A DNA stretch of 64,000 bases, from contig NC_013441.1 in the NCBI RefSeq assembly GCF_000024785.1, positions 3,968,001 to 4,032,000 on the forward strand. Reading direction: 5' to 3'. The notes below the pieces were generated by a model. The model was not told the origin of the DNA. It saw nothing but the letters and a program-made list of their open reading frames with translations, and searched no databases. The position numbers and the translations under genes were made by a program. This stretch comes from Gordonia bronchialis DSM 43247. GTDB taxonomy: Bacteria; Actinomycetota; Actinomycetes; Mycobacteriales; Mycobacteriaceae. Positions 27,901-42,900 of this stretch are shown in pieces. Each line of letters starts with the position of its first letter. Position 1 is the stretch's first letter.

Positions 27901-30900
27901 GCCGAAGGCGGCAGGCACACGGGTGAGGATCGCCTCGGTGATGTCGGCCGGTATCTCCTCGACGACCGTCACCTCGGTGTGCGCGCGATCGCGGAACCGG
28001 TCGAATTCCACGCCGAGATCGGTGGCCCTCGAGCGTTCGAGCCAATAGTCGACCTCGGCCGCGTGGTCCTGCGTTCGGGCGGCCAACGCGGTCGCCCACG
28101 CGCGCATCGACGTCGCCTCTGGCCGGAGCGAATACGGCTGTCCGGCAACGTGTTGAGCCCACGCGGTGACCATGTCCTCGACCACGGCACGCCAGGACAC
28201 CGCGTCGACGACCAGGTGGTGGATGACCAACACGACGCGCGCCGGCCCGTCGGCGTCGTGGACGAGCACCGCCTCGACGTTGCGCCCGACGGCGGGATCG
28301 AGTCGTCCCGACGCCTGCTCGAAGGCACCGATCAGGTCCGCGGTGAAGTTCTCATCACCCGCACGGTGGCCGGATCTGGTCTCGGCCACTCCGGCGTTCC
28401 CGGCGCCGGTCCGCAGCACCCAGCCGGCATCGACGGAGGTGAGGGCCGCGCTGAGCATCGGGTGAATCGCGACCACCGCTGCCAGGATGTCCCCGAGCGT
28501 CTCGACCCTCAGCGCGGAGGGCGCGACGAGGACCACCGACTGCGAGAAGTCCGCGAAATCACCGGCTCTGTCACTCAGTTCGAGCATCCACGACATGATC
28601 GGCGTCAGCGGGACCCGCCCGGCATCGCCGTCCGGCTCGGCGAGATCGGCGAGGCGGTGGTCGGAATTCACAGCGGCAGCAGCAATCGAGCGAATCGTCT
28701 TGTGCTCGAATATCTCTCGTGGGGTCAGCGTGATCCCGGCAGCCTTCGCCCCGGATGCCAGCTGGATCGACATGATCGAGTCGCCACCGAGGGTGAAGAA
28801 CGACTCGGTCACGCTCACCCGCTCGACCCCCAGGAGACCGCCGACGATCGCCGCCAGCTGTGCCTCCGCGTCGGTGCGCGGTGGTTCGTAGTCGGCCGAC
28901 ACACCGACTTCCGGGGCGGGCAGCGCTCGCCGATCGAGCTTGCCCACCGGTGTCAACGGCAGTGAATCGAGTTCGGTCAGACTCGCCGGAACCATGTACT
29001 CCGGTAGACGATCGACGAGCGAGGCCCGCAGTTCGGCCATCTCGATCGCCTCGGTGAGCACCACGTAGCCCGCAAGCCCGGAGATCACCGACTCACCGGA
29101 CTCCACCAGCCCACCGTCGGCGCGAATGCCGACCACGACAGCTGATTTCACCGCCGGATGGTCGGTCAGGGCGCTCTCGATCTCGCCGAGTTCGATGCGC
29201 AGCCCGCGCAACTTGACCTGATCGTCGCTACGGCCCGAGTACTCAAGGACGGGTTGACCGGTAGCATCCTGCCGCCACCGGACGATGTCGCCGGTCCGAT
29301 ACATGCGGGCACCCGCGGCTCCGAACGGGGTCGCGACAAACCGGTCCGCGGTCAGCCCAGGCCGATCCAGGTAACCACGGGACAGGGCACTCCCGAGCAC
29401 ATACAACTCACCCGGTACTCCCACCGGCACGGGCCGGAGCCGGTGGTCCAGGATCACCACACCGACACCGGCGATGGGCCCGCCCAGGGTCACTGCCTCC
29501 CCCACCACCATGGGGGTGCCGATGGCGATACCGATGGTGGTCTCGGTCGGGCCGTACAGGTTCTGGATGCGACGGAACGGTGCCCACTGATCCTTGAGCG
29601 CCTGCGGGACGGCCTCGCCACCGGCGTAGACCACGCGCAGTGCGGGAAGCGCCGCCGCATCGAGGGTGGCCAGCACGGTCGGCGTCAAGAAGGTGTGCGT
29701 CACCGCCTGGCGCATCATGTAATCCGAGAGCACCTCTCCACCGACGGCATCCGAGGGCCGATACACGAGCACACCACCGGTGATGGTGGCAAGGAGATAC
29801 TCCAGCACCGACGCGTCGAAGCTCGGCGAGGCGAAGCCCAGTACCCGTGAATACTCGTCGGCGCCGGAGCGTCGCATCTCCTCGGTCGCGAAATTCGCGA
29901 GGCCACTGTGCGTGACGGCGACGCCCTTCGGCCGGCCGGTCGACCCGGACGTGTAGATCACGTAGGCCGTGTTGTCGATCCGGGCCTGCCGCAGTGGCTC
30001 ATCGGCGCTGAGCGGAGCATCGGAGTATGTTGCGATCTCGGCGGCGACGGCATCGTCGTCGAGTCGCAGCCATCCGAACCCGTGCTCGGGCAGATCTCCC
30101 GCGTCCGTGATCGATACCCCGAGAACCGCGCGAGAGTCCTCGACCATCGTCGCGACTCGCTCGGGCGGATAGTCGGGGTCGATCGGCACGTATCCGGCAC
30201 CGGTCTTGGCGACGGCCCAGATGGCGGTGAGCAATCGGGCAGAGCGCCCGATGGCCAGCGCAACCAGGTCCTCGGTGCCGATGCCCCGCCGGATGAGCCA
30301 GCGCGCCAGCCGATTCGAGCGTGCGTCGAGTTCGCTGTAGGTGAGCACCTCGCCGCTGGAGTCGATGACCGCCTGCCGCATCCCATGCCGGCGTGCGGCG
30401 GCCGCGAACAGATCGGCGAGCAGCACCGGCGCGGCACCCGGTCCGCCGGTGACGACGGCCTTGGCCAATTCTTCGTCCGCCACCCGGCCCGGCGCCGCGG
30501 GCTCGGCCTGCACCGGCGGCGACGTCACTGCGAGAGCGGAGATGTCGACGGCGTCGTCGAGCGTGATGTCGCCGACCGTGATGTCGGCGTCGGCGACGAC
30601 GCTGTCCAGCACACACACGAATCGCTCGGACATGGTGCGAATCGTGGTCTCGTCGAAGAGGTCGGTGGCGTAGATGATCGAACCGCGCCAGACGCCGGAA
30701 TCTGCGGGGACGATGTTGACCAGAAGATCGACGCGCGCCGGAACCGTCTCGGGCACAACCGGACTCACTTGTAGTCCGGCCACCTCACCGGTGGTGAGTT
30801 TTGCCCCGGCCAGTTCGGGGACCGTCGTCTGGTCGAAGGTCAGCCACACCTGCGACAGTGGGGCGAAAGCAGCCGAGCGCGTGGCGCCGAGGGCTTCGAC

Positions 30901-33900
30901 GATCGTCTCGAACGCGACATCGGCGTTGCCGAAGGCATCGAGGTCGACGGCCTTGGCGTCGTCGAGCACCTCCGCGAAGGACCGGTCGGCGTCGACGCGG
31001 GTGCGCAGCACCAACGTGTTGACGAACATCCCGATCAGCGGATCGAGCACGGGCTGGCCACGACCGGCGATGGGGGTTCCGATCGCGATGTCGTCCCCCG
31101 CGGTGAGGCGGGACAGCAGCACGGCCAGCACCGCGTGGACGACCATGAAGTTCGTCGCACTCGCCCGCTGCGCGAGTGCCCCGATCCCGGTGGCTGTATC
31201 GACGGGGATCTCGAAATCCACCTGTGCGCCGCGTTGGCTGGCGACGGCTGGGCGAGGCCGGTCGGTCGGTAGATCGATGACCTCGGGCAGCCCGGCCAGC
31301 TGCTCGGTCCAGTAGGCGAGCTGGCGGCCCACGATGGAATCCGGGTCGTCGACGCTACCGAGGACACGGTGCTGCCACAACGCGAAGTCGGCGAATTGCA
31401 CTCGCAGCGGCTCGAGTTCGGGAGCTCGACCGTCTCGACGATCCTCATATGCGGTGACGAGATCGCTGATCAGCGGCGCCATCGACTCGCCGTCGGAGGC
31501 GATGTGTTGGGTGACGACGGCGACAATGTGTTCATCGGGGGCCGCTTCCCAGAGTCGAACTCGGATCGGATACTCGGCGGTCACGTCGAAACCGGTCTCG
31601 ACGGCTCCAGCGATGGCCGCTTGCGAGCCGACGATTTGCCAGTCGACGTCGGCCCCGTCGGCCGCGGCGATCTCCTGCTGCGGTTGTCCGTCCGTCGCGG
31701 GGAATCGCGTGCGCAGAATCTCGTGACGCCTGATCAGATCGACAACCGCTGCGCGTAACGCCGGGACGTCCAACGGGCCGGAAAGCCGCAGCACGATCGG
31801 GATGTTGTAGGCCGCCGATTCGGTGTTCACCTGGTTGACAAACCACATCCGCTGCTGTGCAAAGGACAATGGGATTCGATCCGGACGAGGATCCACTGCC
31901 GTGATCGGCGGACGAGTGGCGTCGCCGCTCTCGACCGCTGCGAGTTCTCGGACCGACGGGTGGGCAAAGACGTCACGCACGCCGATCTCGCGGCCGAGCA
32001 CTTCTCCGGCACGCGCCACCACTCGCATGGCTGACAGTGAGTTGCCGCCGAGGTCGAAGAAGCTGTCGGTGACACTGATCTCGTCGATGCCGAGAACGTC
32101 GGCAAACGCGGCGGCAAGGCTGCGCTCCACTTCTGATGCGGCAGCGACGAATTCGTCGGACCCGAACTGCGGCTCGGGTAGCGCCTTGCGGTCGAGTTTG
32201 CCGGCCGAATTGAGGGTGACGTCGTCGACGGGCACCCACACCGACGGCACCATGTACACCGGCAACGCCTGGGCGGCAGCACGCTTGATCTCGTCGATGT
32301 CGACGGTTGACGGACTCACATACCCCACCAGATGCTGGCCACCGGCGGGTGCATCGAGTACGGCGGCGGCCGCATGGACCACACCGGGCGCCGCGGCGAG
32401 GACCGACTCGATCTCGCCGAGCTCGATCCGCTGACCACGCAACTTGACCTGGAAGTCGGTGCGGCCCAGATACTCCAGGACGCCATCCCGGCGTCGGCGA
32501 ACCAGATCGCCGGAACGGTACAGCCGAGATCCCGGCGGGGCGCCGGCAACGCCGACGAACGGGTTGGCCACGAATCGCTCGGCGGTCAGATCGGCGCGCG
32601 CGGCGTAACCGCGTGCCAACTGCACACCGCCGAGATACAGTTCTCCGGCAACGCCGTCGGGCACCCTCTGCAGTCGCGAGTCGAGAACGATGGCACTCGA
32701 ATTCCACACCGGCACACCGATGGGCACGGCCGACTCGCTGGTCGCAACCTCCCCGATCTGCTCGTAGGTGATCTCCACCGCCGCCTCGGTCGGACCGTAG
32801 AGGTTGAAGAACAGCACATCGGGCAACGCCACACGCAACTGTGCCGCCACCGCCGGCGGTAACGCCTCTCCGGTCGTCGAGACGATCCGCACCGAGGACA
32901 GCTCCGAGATCCGCTGCGGTCCGACGACATCACCGAACACCGACAGCATCGACGGCACGAAATGGACCATCGTGGTCTGCGTGCGTTCGATCTCGTCGGC
33001 CACCACACCCGGGTCGAGATGCCCATCGGCCGGCAGCACCGCGATCCGGGCGCCCACCATCAGCGGCGCGAACAATTCCGGCACCGATACGTCAAAGGTG
33101 TACGGCGTCTTGAGCATCACGGTGTCGGTGCCGTCGATCGGCAGGTGCTCGATACCCCACCACAATCGGTTCACCACTGCGTGGTGCGGCAGGGTCACTC
33201 CCTTGGGGCGACCGGTGGAACCCGAGGTGAACAACGTGTAGACCGCATTGTCGGGAGACAGTGGCGCACGTCGGTCCGCTGCGCCGACAAGGGTTTCGGC
33301 GCCGTCGGATGGGAGGTCCGAACTCGCATCGACGACGACGATCGCGACGCCGCGTTCATCGGCGGCGGCCGCCAGTTCGGCCACCTCGGCACGATCGGTC
33401 ACCAGCAGCAGCGTGACCGCCGCGGTGTCCAGCATGTATCCGGCGCGTTCGGCGGGTGCGGAGACATCGACCGGCACGTACTGCCCACCTGCGGCGACCA
33501 CCGCGTGGATCGCCACCACCATCTCCACAGATCGCGGAACAGCGACGGCCACAGCGGTTTCCGGTCCCACTCCGTGAGCGATCAGGGAGCGCGCCAGACC
33601 ACTGACCCGCGTACCGAATTCGCGATAGGTCACTGTGCGACCAGAAGACTCGAGGGCGGGCGCATCCGGGGTCGCGAGGATCTGCCGTGCGACCGCGTCC
33701 CACACGGTGTCCCCGGACGTGAGTTCGACGAGATGTCCGGATTCCCGTTCGGCTGCCGCCCGGGCCTCCTCCGTCGACACCAACGAGACATCACCGACGG
33801 CCTTGGCCGGGTCGGCGGTCAGCGCGTCGAGGACGGCGACGAAACGTTCCATCATCGTCGCGACCGTCGAACCCTCGAACAGGTCGGTCTCGAAGATCAC

Positions 33901-36900
33901 CGAACCCGCCCACGCCTCACCGGGGGGCGCTGTGGACACGGTGATGTAGAGATCCAGCTGCGCGGGAACGTCTTCCGGGTGCACCGGGGATACGTGGAGC
34001 CCGGCCACGGAAGTGTCCACGGAAGACGCGGATGCGCCCGGATCAAAGGACAACAGCACCTGCGCCAACGGCGCGAAAGCCTCCGAGCGCACCGGATTCA
34101 GTGCTTCGACGACGGTCTCGAACGGCACGTCCGCGTGCGCGAAGGCCTCGACGTCCACCGCCCGAACCTGGTCGAGCAATGCCGAGAAGGGCGTCCCGGA
34201 AGCGACATCGGTGCGTAGCACCAGCGTGTTGACGAACATGCCCACCATCGGGTCGAGCACAGTCTGACCGCGTCCGGCCACCGGTGTCGCGATCGCAATG
34301 TCATGCGTCGACGACAGTCTCGCCAGCAGTGTCGCCAACGCGGCATGAACCACCATGAACGGTGTCACGCCCACGGATTGCGCAAGCTCGGCGATCCGGC
34401 CCGAGACGGGCGCCGGCACAGCGAATTCCACTGACCTGCCGCGGTGCGACGCCATCGTCCGTCGCGGACGATCGGCCGGCAACTCGAGGACGTCGGGCAG
34501 GCCGGCCAACTGCCGGACCCAATAGTCGAGCTGTTGGCCGACCACCGAATCCGGATCGTCGGGCGAGCCCAGCACCCGGCTCTGCCACAACGCGTAATCG
34601 GCGTACTGAACCTCGAGGGGCCGAAACTCGGGCGATCTGCCGGCACTGCGTGCGAGATAGGCGGCGAGCAGATCCGTGATCATCGGTAGGGTCGACTCGC
34701 CGTCGGCCGCGATGTGATGGGTGATCACGGCGAGCACGTGTTGGTCCCCATCGCCGCAGAGCAGCACCCGCAACGGCCATTCACGCGAGATGTCGAACCC
34801 GACCATCAGTCCCGCGAGGACGTCCTCCTCGGACTCCACTACCTGCCAGATGCCGCGTTCGTCGAACTCAGATGAGGGACCGATGAGCTGTTGCGGCAGC
34901 CCGTCGACGGCCGGGAACACGGTCCGGAGGATCTCGTGACGCTCGACGACGTCGCGCACCGCTGCCCGTAACGCCGACTCGTCGAGCTGTCCGGTGAGCC
35001 TGAGGACCGCGGGCAGGTTGTACACCGGTGACCGCGGTTCGAATTGGTTGATGAACCACATTCGGCCCTGTGCGAAGGACAGTGGGATTCGATCCGGACG
35101 GGGCGCCACCGCGGCGATCGGCTCGAGGCCCGATTCATGGGAGCGTCCGGCCAGGGCGATGGCCAGACCTCGGACGGTCGGAGACTCGAAGATCTCGCGC
35201 ACGCCGAGGTCGACGGCAAGCGCCTGCGACACGCGGGCATTGACCCGTGTCGCCGACAGCGAGTTGCCGCCCAGGTCAAAGAAGCTGTCGGTCACCGAGA
35301 TACGTTCCACGCCGAGCACATCGGCGAAGACGCCGGCGATCACATACTCGACCTCCGATTCCGGTGCGACGTACTCACCGGCCGAGAACTCGGGCGCCGG
35401 AAGGGCATTTCGGTCCAGCTTGCCTGCGGAATTGAGCGGTGCCTCATCGAGCACCATCCACACCGACGGTCGCATGTACTCCGGCAGTGACTGCGCCACT
35501 GATGATTTGACCTCAGCCAGGTCGATGCCTGCAGCACCGCCCGAGCCCGACCCCGCCACGTAGGCCACCAGGTGCTGGCCACCGTCGGGTGCCGAGGACA
35601 CCGTCGCCGAGGCGTGCACCACGCCGGGCGCATCCACCAGCGCGGCTTCGATTTCGCCCAGTTCGATGCGCTGCCCGCGGAGCTTGACCTGGAAGTCGGT
35701 GCGTCCAAGATATTCGATCTCACCGGAGATGTTCCACCGCACCAGATCACCCGTGCGGTAGAGCCGCGAACCCGCCGGCACACCGTCGAAGCCGGCATAG
35801 GGGTTGGCTACGAAGCGCTCTGCGGTCAGGTCGGGGCGGGCAGCGTATCCGCGGGCGAGCTGGATGCCACCGACGTAGAGTTCACCCGCGATTCCGGGTG
35901 CCGTCGGGCGCAACTGTGCGTCAAGGACATGCGCCGACGAATTCCACACCGGGACGCCGATGGGAACGACGTCGAGGTCGCGGATCTGTTGCGCGATCTC
36001 GGTGGCGGCGGCGCGCGGGTCGGCACCGCTGGCGCCGGAATCGAGCCGCGCATAGGTGATCTCGACCGCAGCCTCGGTCGGGCCGTAGAGATTGTAGAAA
36101 AGAGCCTGCGGGAAAGCCGAGAGAGCGTCGGCCGCCAGCGCGGGCGGCAACGCCTCGCCGGTAGTGGAGACGATGCGGACCGAATCCAGGCGCGCGAGCC
36201 GTTCGGAGCCGACGACCTCCAGGAACACGGCGAGCATCGAAGGGACGAAATGCACCATGGTGGCGCGATGTTCGGCGATCAGGTCGGCCATGTACAGCGG
36301 GTCGAGATGCCCGTCCGGTTCGGCCACGAGCAATCGTGACCCGCGGATCAGTGGTCCGAAGATCTCCGCGACCGAGCAGTCGAAGGTGAACGGTGTCTTG
36401 AGCACCACGAGGTCGTCGGGCCCGATGGGCAGTTCATCCAGACCCCACCGCAGTCGGTTGACGACGGCGTCGTGGGGCAGGCTGACACCCTTCGGACGAC
36501 CGGTCGAGCCCGAGGTGAAAATCGTGTAGGCACAGTGAGACGGCCGCAACGGGGCCCGACGTTCCTCGTCGGTGATCGGCGGCGTCGACCCGTCGACCGG
36601 GGACGTGGCATCCACCCCGATCACCCGGGCATCGGTGACAGCGACCGCGTCGGGGACGGGCAGCGTTTCATCCACCAGGATCACGTCCGCACCGGCCGTC
36701 GAAAGCATGTACTCGACGCGCTCGGTGGGCGCGGACGGATCGACCGGGACGTACTGACCGCCCGCGGCCAGCACCGCATGGATCGCCACCATCATCTCGA
36801 CGGACCGCGGGATACACACGGCGACAGCCACGTCCGGGCCCACACCGGCCGCGATCAGTTGACGACCGAGCAGCGCGACCCGCGCACCGAACTCACGGTA

Positions 36901-39900
36901 GGTGATGGTGCGGTCGCCGGAGATCAACGCGGTCCGCTCGGGCGTGCGGAGTACCTGTTCGCTGACCAGCGCGGCAAGGTGTTGCCGGGTGACCTCAACC
37001 GTCTGCCCCGTCGACCAGGTCTGCACGGAGTGTCGATCGACCTCGTCCACAGCGGAGAGCTCTGCGGTGGCGATGTCGACGTCTGCCACAGCACCCCGGA
37101 TGATCGTCTCAAGCACCCGGAGGAAGACCGCGACCTGTGCGTCGTCGAAGGCGGCAGGCAGGTATTTGAGCTTGATCTCGATGCCGTCGGCCGTGGGGGC
37201 GGTGAACATCGACAGGGGGTAGTGCGTGGCGTCGCGGGCGGTCACGTCGGTCACGGCCAGCCCACCGGTCAGTCCGGGGTCTCGTCCCGACAGTGCGTCG
37301 GTGTCGACCGGGTAGGACTCGTGAATGGTCAACGTGTCGAACAGGATTCCGGAGCCGGTGAGCGCGATGAGTTCGGGGAGGCCGACATGCTGGTGGTCGA
37401 GAACGGAAACCTTGGTCGCCTGGATTCGGTCGAGTACCTCGCCGACGGACGCCAGCGGGTCGACGTCCACCACCGCGGGGAGCGTGTTGATGAACAAGCC
37501 CACCATCGCGTCGGCGCCCTCGAGATCGGCCGGGCGGCCCGACACCGTCTCGCCGAACGCGACGATCCGGTTGCCGGTCAGTCGCGACAGCAACACCGCC
37601 CAGGCGAACTGCAGGATCACCGACACCGTCACACCGCGCGTACGAGCCAGTTCCTCGATCGCGGCGCTCAACTGTGGATCGAGTAGCGTCGCGTGGTCGC
37701 GCGGTAGCGACGCCGTGGTCGCCTCGAGACCGGAGGACACCAGCGTCGGCCCCTCGAGCGGCGCGAGAACCTGACTCCAGGCCGCTGTTGCAGCTTCCCT
37801 GTCCGCCTTCTCGAGGTGGGTGAGGAAATCCTCGAAATCGTTGCCGGAGGTGTTGATCCGGCCGGTGTAGGTCTCACCGCCGGCGTACAGGGCGAGCAGG
37901 TCGGCGATGACCAGGGGTGATGACCAGCCGTCGATGAGGATGTGGTGGGTGGTGACCACCAGCCGGACGTCGGAGTCCGTGCGCACCGCGACGAACCGGA
38001 TCAGCGGTGGCACCGCGAGATCGAATCGCTCGACCCGCTGTTCGTCGGCGAGATCGGATAGTCGTTGCGCCACAGAGTCTGTGTCGACGCCGGTCAGGTC
38101 GACCTCGGTCCAGCCGACCCGGACCTCGGGTGGGACGACCGCCACCACGGCTCCGCGGCTGGTCCGCACGAAGCCCGATCTCAGGACGCGATGATGATCG
38201 AGCAGCGATTGCGCAGCGTCGTGGAGGCGATCGAGATCGACCTCGCCGGCGAGACTGAGAACGGCCTGCGCGACATAGACGTCGACGGTGTCGTCGAGTC
38301 CGGAAGCCAGTTCGGCCTGAAAGGCGAAGCCTCGCTGGAGTGGCGAGAGCGGCCACACCGCCGCGCCCGGGTACCGATGTGCCAGAGTGTCCAGGTCGTC
38401 CTGCGTGATGTCCACCCCGCCGACATCCGACGGGGATAACCCCGGGTCACCGACATCGGCGACGTGGGCGGCGATCGCGTCAAGTTCGGCGCTCCAGCGT
38501 CGCGCCAGATCGGCGATGTCATCGGTGGCGAAAAGTGCCCGCGGAAAAGAGAACTCGGCAGAGAATCGCCTTCCCCGCTCGGTGCGCAGGGTGCTGACGT
38601 TGACCACCAGGACGTTGGGGGCCACCATGGCCCCGCGCACGGTCCCGGGCAGCCGGGGAGCCTCAGGTATCGGCAGGAATTCACCGCTGGAATCGCCGCC
38701 GCCGGCGATATTGCCGAGATAGTTGAAGCTGATGGGTGGGAGCGGCCGGTCCATCAGCGCACTCCCGGCGGCGCCGAACCGCAGGAGTCCGAACCCGATT
38801 CCGTTGTCCGGCTGACCGATGCGCTCTTCTTTTGCCGACTTGACCGCGTGCTCCACGTCGACCCCCGGGTCCACGGACACCGGCGCGATCGTGGTGAACC
38901 AGCCCACCGTGCGCGAGATGTCGGCACGCGCGGGGTCATCTCCGGCGGCGAGGACCTCCTCGTAGCGACCATGACCCTCGACCAGGACCGACACCGGTGC
39001 GTCGTCGACGATGTCGAGATGTCGCTGCCAGGACCGCACCGCGCGGGCGAGCGCAGCCAGCAGCGGGTCGTTGACGGTACCGCCGAACGCTTCCGGGACG
39101 ACCGTCAGGATTGCTTCGGTGACGCTTTCCCGGACGGTTTCGACAACCGTCTCCACGGTCGCTTCCCTATCCCTGCCCCTGTCGATCACCGCGCCCAGAT
39201 CGGTTGTGCGGCGGGGCAACCGGTCCAACCAGTAATCCACCTCGGCCGCACGATCGACGATCTGGCGATCCAGCGCCGCCGCCCACGCGCGCATCGAGGT
39301 CGACTCGGGCCGCAACGACAACGGATGCCCGGCACGATGCTGGGCCCACGCCGAGGCGAGGTCTTCGATGATCGCCCGCCACGACACGGCGTCGACGACC
39401 ACATGGTGGATGACCAGGACGACACATCCCGTGCCGGAGCGGTCGCGGGCCAGAACGGCCTGGACCATCTGTCCGGCCGCGGGATCGAGGCGGGTCGATG
39501 CCTGTTCGAAGGCTCCGATCAGGTCTGCGTCGAAGCCGCTGTCGCCCAGCTCATGGACGGACTGGATCTCGGTCACCACACATGCATCGCGGCCGGGCGT
39601 GGCACCGACGTCGAGGTGTCCGTTCCCGCCGTCGACACTCAGCACGGAGCCGAGCATCGGATGCACCTCGACGAGCTTCGCCAGCAGTTCGGCGAGGGTG
39701 CCCGCGGTCAACTCGTCGGGTGCGCGCAGGACCAGTGACTGCGAGAAGTCGGCGAAATCCGCTGCCGTGTCCCCGAGTTCGAGCATCCAGGACATGATGG
39801 GCGTCGGTGCCATCGGTCCGGCGCCCCCGCCGACCGGCTCGGCGAGTTGCGGCAATCCCGCGGAACCCCTGGTCGCGGCATTCGCCATCGCACGGATGGT

Positions 39901-42900
39901 CTTGTGTTCGAAGATCTCTCGGGGGGTGAGCGGGATATCGGCCGATCGGGCCGCGGATGCCAGCTGTATCGACATGATGGAATCGCCGCCGAGTGCGAAG
40001 AACGATTCGGTGACGCTCACCTGGTCGACACCGAGCAGGGCCGCGACGATGCCGGCGAGCTTCTCCTCGGCGGCCGACCGTGGCGCGTCGTAAGCGTCGA
40101 CGACGATCGGTGCCGGTGCCGGGAGAGCGCGCCGATCCAGTTTCCCGACGGGCGTCAGCGGCAATGAGTCGAGGACCGTCACCGTGGCCGGGATCATGTA
40201 CAGCGGAAGATGTTCGGCCAGGGCGTCACGCACGGCCGACGGCTCCACCGGCTCATTGACGACCACATATCCGGCGAGCGCGGAGATCACCGACTCACCG
40301 GATTCGACCACCTGACCGTCCGCGTGGACGCCCACCACGATGGCGGTGTCCACCCCGGGATACGCGGCCAACGCCGCCTCGATCTCACCGAGTTCGATCC
40401 GCAGACCGCGCAGCTTCACCTGGTCGTCGCTGCGACCGCCGTAAGTCAGTGTGAGACCGCCGGTCTCGGTCGATGCCCAGCGGACGACGTCGCCCGTGCG
40501 GTACATACGTTCCCCCGGGGCGCCGTACGGGTCGGCGATGAACCTCTCCGCGGTCAGACCCGGACGGTCGAGATAGGCGCGCGACAGACCGACGCCGGTG
40601 ACATAGAGCTCGCCGCGGACTCCGACCGGGACGGGGCGTAGCCGGGCGTCGAGAACGGCGAGGCCGACGCCCGCCAGCGGCCCACCAAGCGTGACGGGCC
40701 TGCCCTGTGCCATCGGCGGGCTGATCGTGATACCGATCGTCGTCTCGGTCGGACCGTACAGGTTCTGAATTCGAACATGCGGTGCCCAAGAGTCTTTGAG
40801 CGATTCACCCACCGCCTCACCACCGGCGTAGACGACGCGGAGCGCAGGCAGATGGGCGGGGTCCAGCGACGCGAGAACGGTCGGCGTGAGAAAGGTGTGG
40901 GTCACGGCGTGCTTGCGCATGATCGCCTGCAGTTCCTCACCACCGATCGCCGCCGCCGAGCGGTAGACCAGCGTGCCGCCGACGGTGAACGCCAGCAGAT
41001 ACTCCAGAACCGACGCGTCGAAACTCGGAGACGCGAACCCGAGGACGATCGCATCGGGTCCGGCATCCGCGCGGCGGACCTCTTCGACCGCGAAGTTGCG
41101 CAGGCCGCGGTGGGTGACCGCCACGCCCTTCGGTCGGCCGGTGGATCCCGAGGTGTAGATGACATAGGCCACGTTGTCCACGCGAACCACGCCCAGCCGA
41201 TCGGCGGCGGTCACGGTGATCGGCGGTTGCGCGTCCACATCCGCGCGGACGGTGTCGTCATCGAGCGCGATCCACTCGAAGGAGCCGGGTAACCGGTCGG
41301 TCAGCCCGGATGTAGTGTGTGCCCCGGCGATCGTGAGGCCCAGGCTTGCCCCGGAATCCTCGATCATGCTGGTGACACGCTCGGCTGGATAGTCCGGGTC
41401 GACCGGGACATAGGCGCCGCCGGTCTTGGCAACCGCCCAGATCGCGGTCATCAGGTCGGTGGAACGAGGAAGCGCCAGCGCGACGAGCGTCTCGGGACCC
41501 ACACCTCGGCCGATGAGGTAGTGCGCCAACCGGTCCGATGCCTCATCCAGTTCGCGGTAGGTGAGTGTCCGCGAACCCGACACGACCGCCGGATGATCCG
41601 GACGAACCGTCGCGGCGTCGACGAAGATGTCGGCCAGGAGCGCGGGTTCCGCGGCCCGCCCAGAGGTCACCGGTACGAGGCCGGCCGACTCCTCCCCGAT
41701 CATCAGCGAGACGTCGCCGACCGGCCGGACGGTGTCGAGAGTGAGTTCGTCGAGTAGTTGGACGAATCTGGCCATGAACAGCGCGACGGTGTCGGCATCG
41801 AAGAGATCCGTCGCGAATTCGACTGACCCGGACCAGTTCTCGCCGGCATCCCCGCTGTGTACGACGATGGTCAGGTCGACCCGGGCGGCGACCTCCGGCG
41901 GATCGAGCGTTTCGAAGGACACCCCATCGATGACCGCACGGTCCGGCCGGGCCGAGGCAGCCGGATCGAAGGAGAGTAGGACTTGGGCAAGCGGGGCGAA
42001 TGCCTCCGACCGGGTCGGCGCGAGCTCGTCCACGACGACTTCGAACGGCACATCGGCGTGCGCGAAGGCATCGAGGTCGGTTTGCCGGATCTGGGCGAGC
42101 AGGTCATCGAAGGACCGGCCGGTGTCCACCACCGTGCGCAGCACGAGCGTGTTGACGAACATGCCGATGAGATGATCCAGTACCGCCTGACCGCGACCCG
42201 CGATCGGCGTACCGATGGTGATGTCGTCGGTGGACGACAGCCGGGCGAGAAGGACAGCGAGGGCGGCGTGGGTGACCATGAACGGCGTCGTGTCGCTGTC
42301 GCGTGCGACGGTGACGATTCGGTCCCCGGTGTGCGCGGGAATCTCGAATGTGATCCGATCGCCGCGATGGGACGCCACATTCGGACGCGGACGATCGGTC
42401 GGCAGGTTGAGCAGATCGGGTGAACCGGCCAACTGGTCCCGCCAGTAGGCCAGCTGCCTGCCGATCACCGACTCGGCGTCGCGTGCCGAGCCGAGAACGG
42501 CGTGCTGCCAGATCGCGTAGTCGGCGATCTGAACCGGGAGTGGCTCGAAGTCGGGTGCACGGTTGGCGGTGCGCGCCGAGTAGGCGGTCAAGATATCACC
42601 GACCAGCGGCAGCATCGACTCACCATCGGCGGCGATGTGGTGGACGATCAGCGCGAATCCGAATTCTGGTGCCTGCGTTGACCATCGGTCCGACGGAACC
42701 GGCCAGATCCGTGCGCGCAGCGGCCACCGGGCCGCCACGTCGAAACCGCGGACCGCAGCCGCGAGCAAATCGGCCTCACTGTCCACCTGATCCCAATCCA
42801 GTTCCTGTGCAACCGAATCCGGGCTCGAGATGACCTGCACCGGCGCACCCTCGACCGAGCGGAACACGGTACGGAGGACCTCGTGCCGGGCGACGACGTC

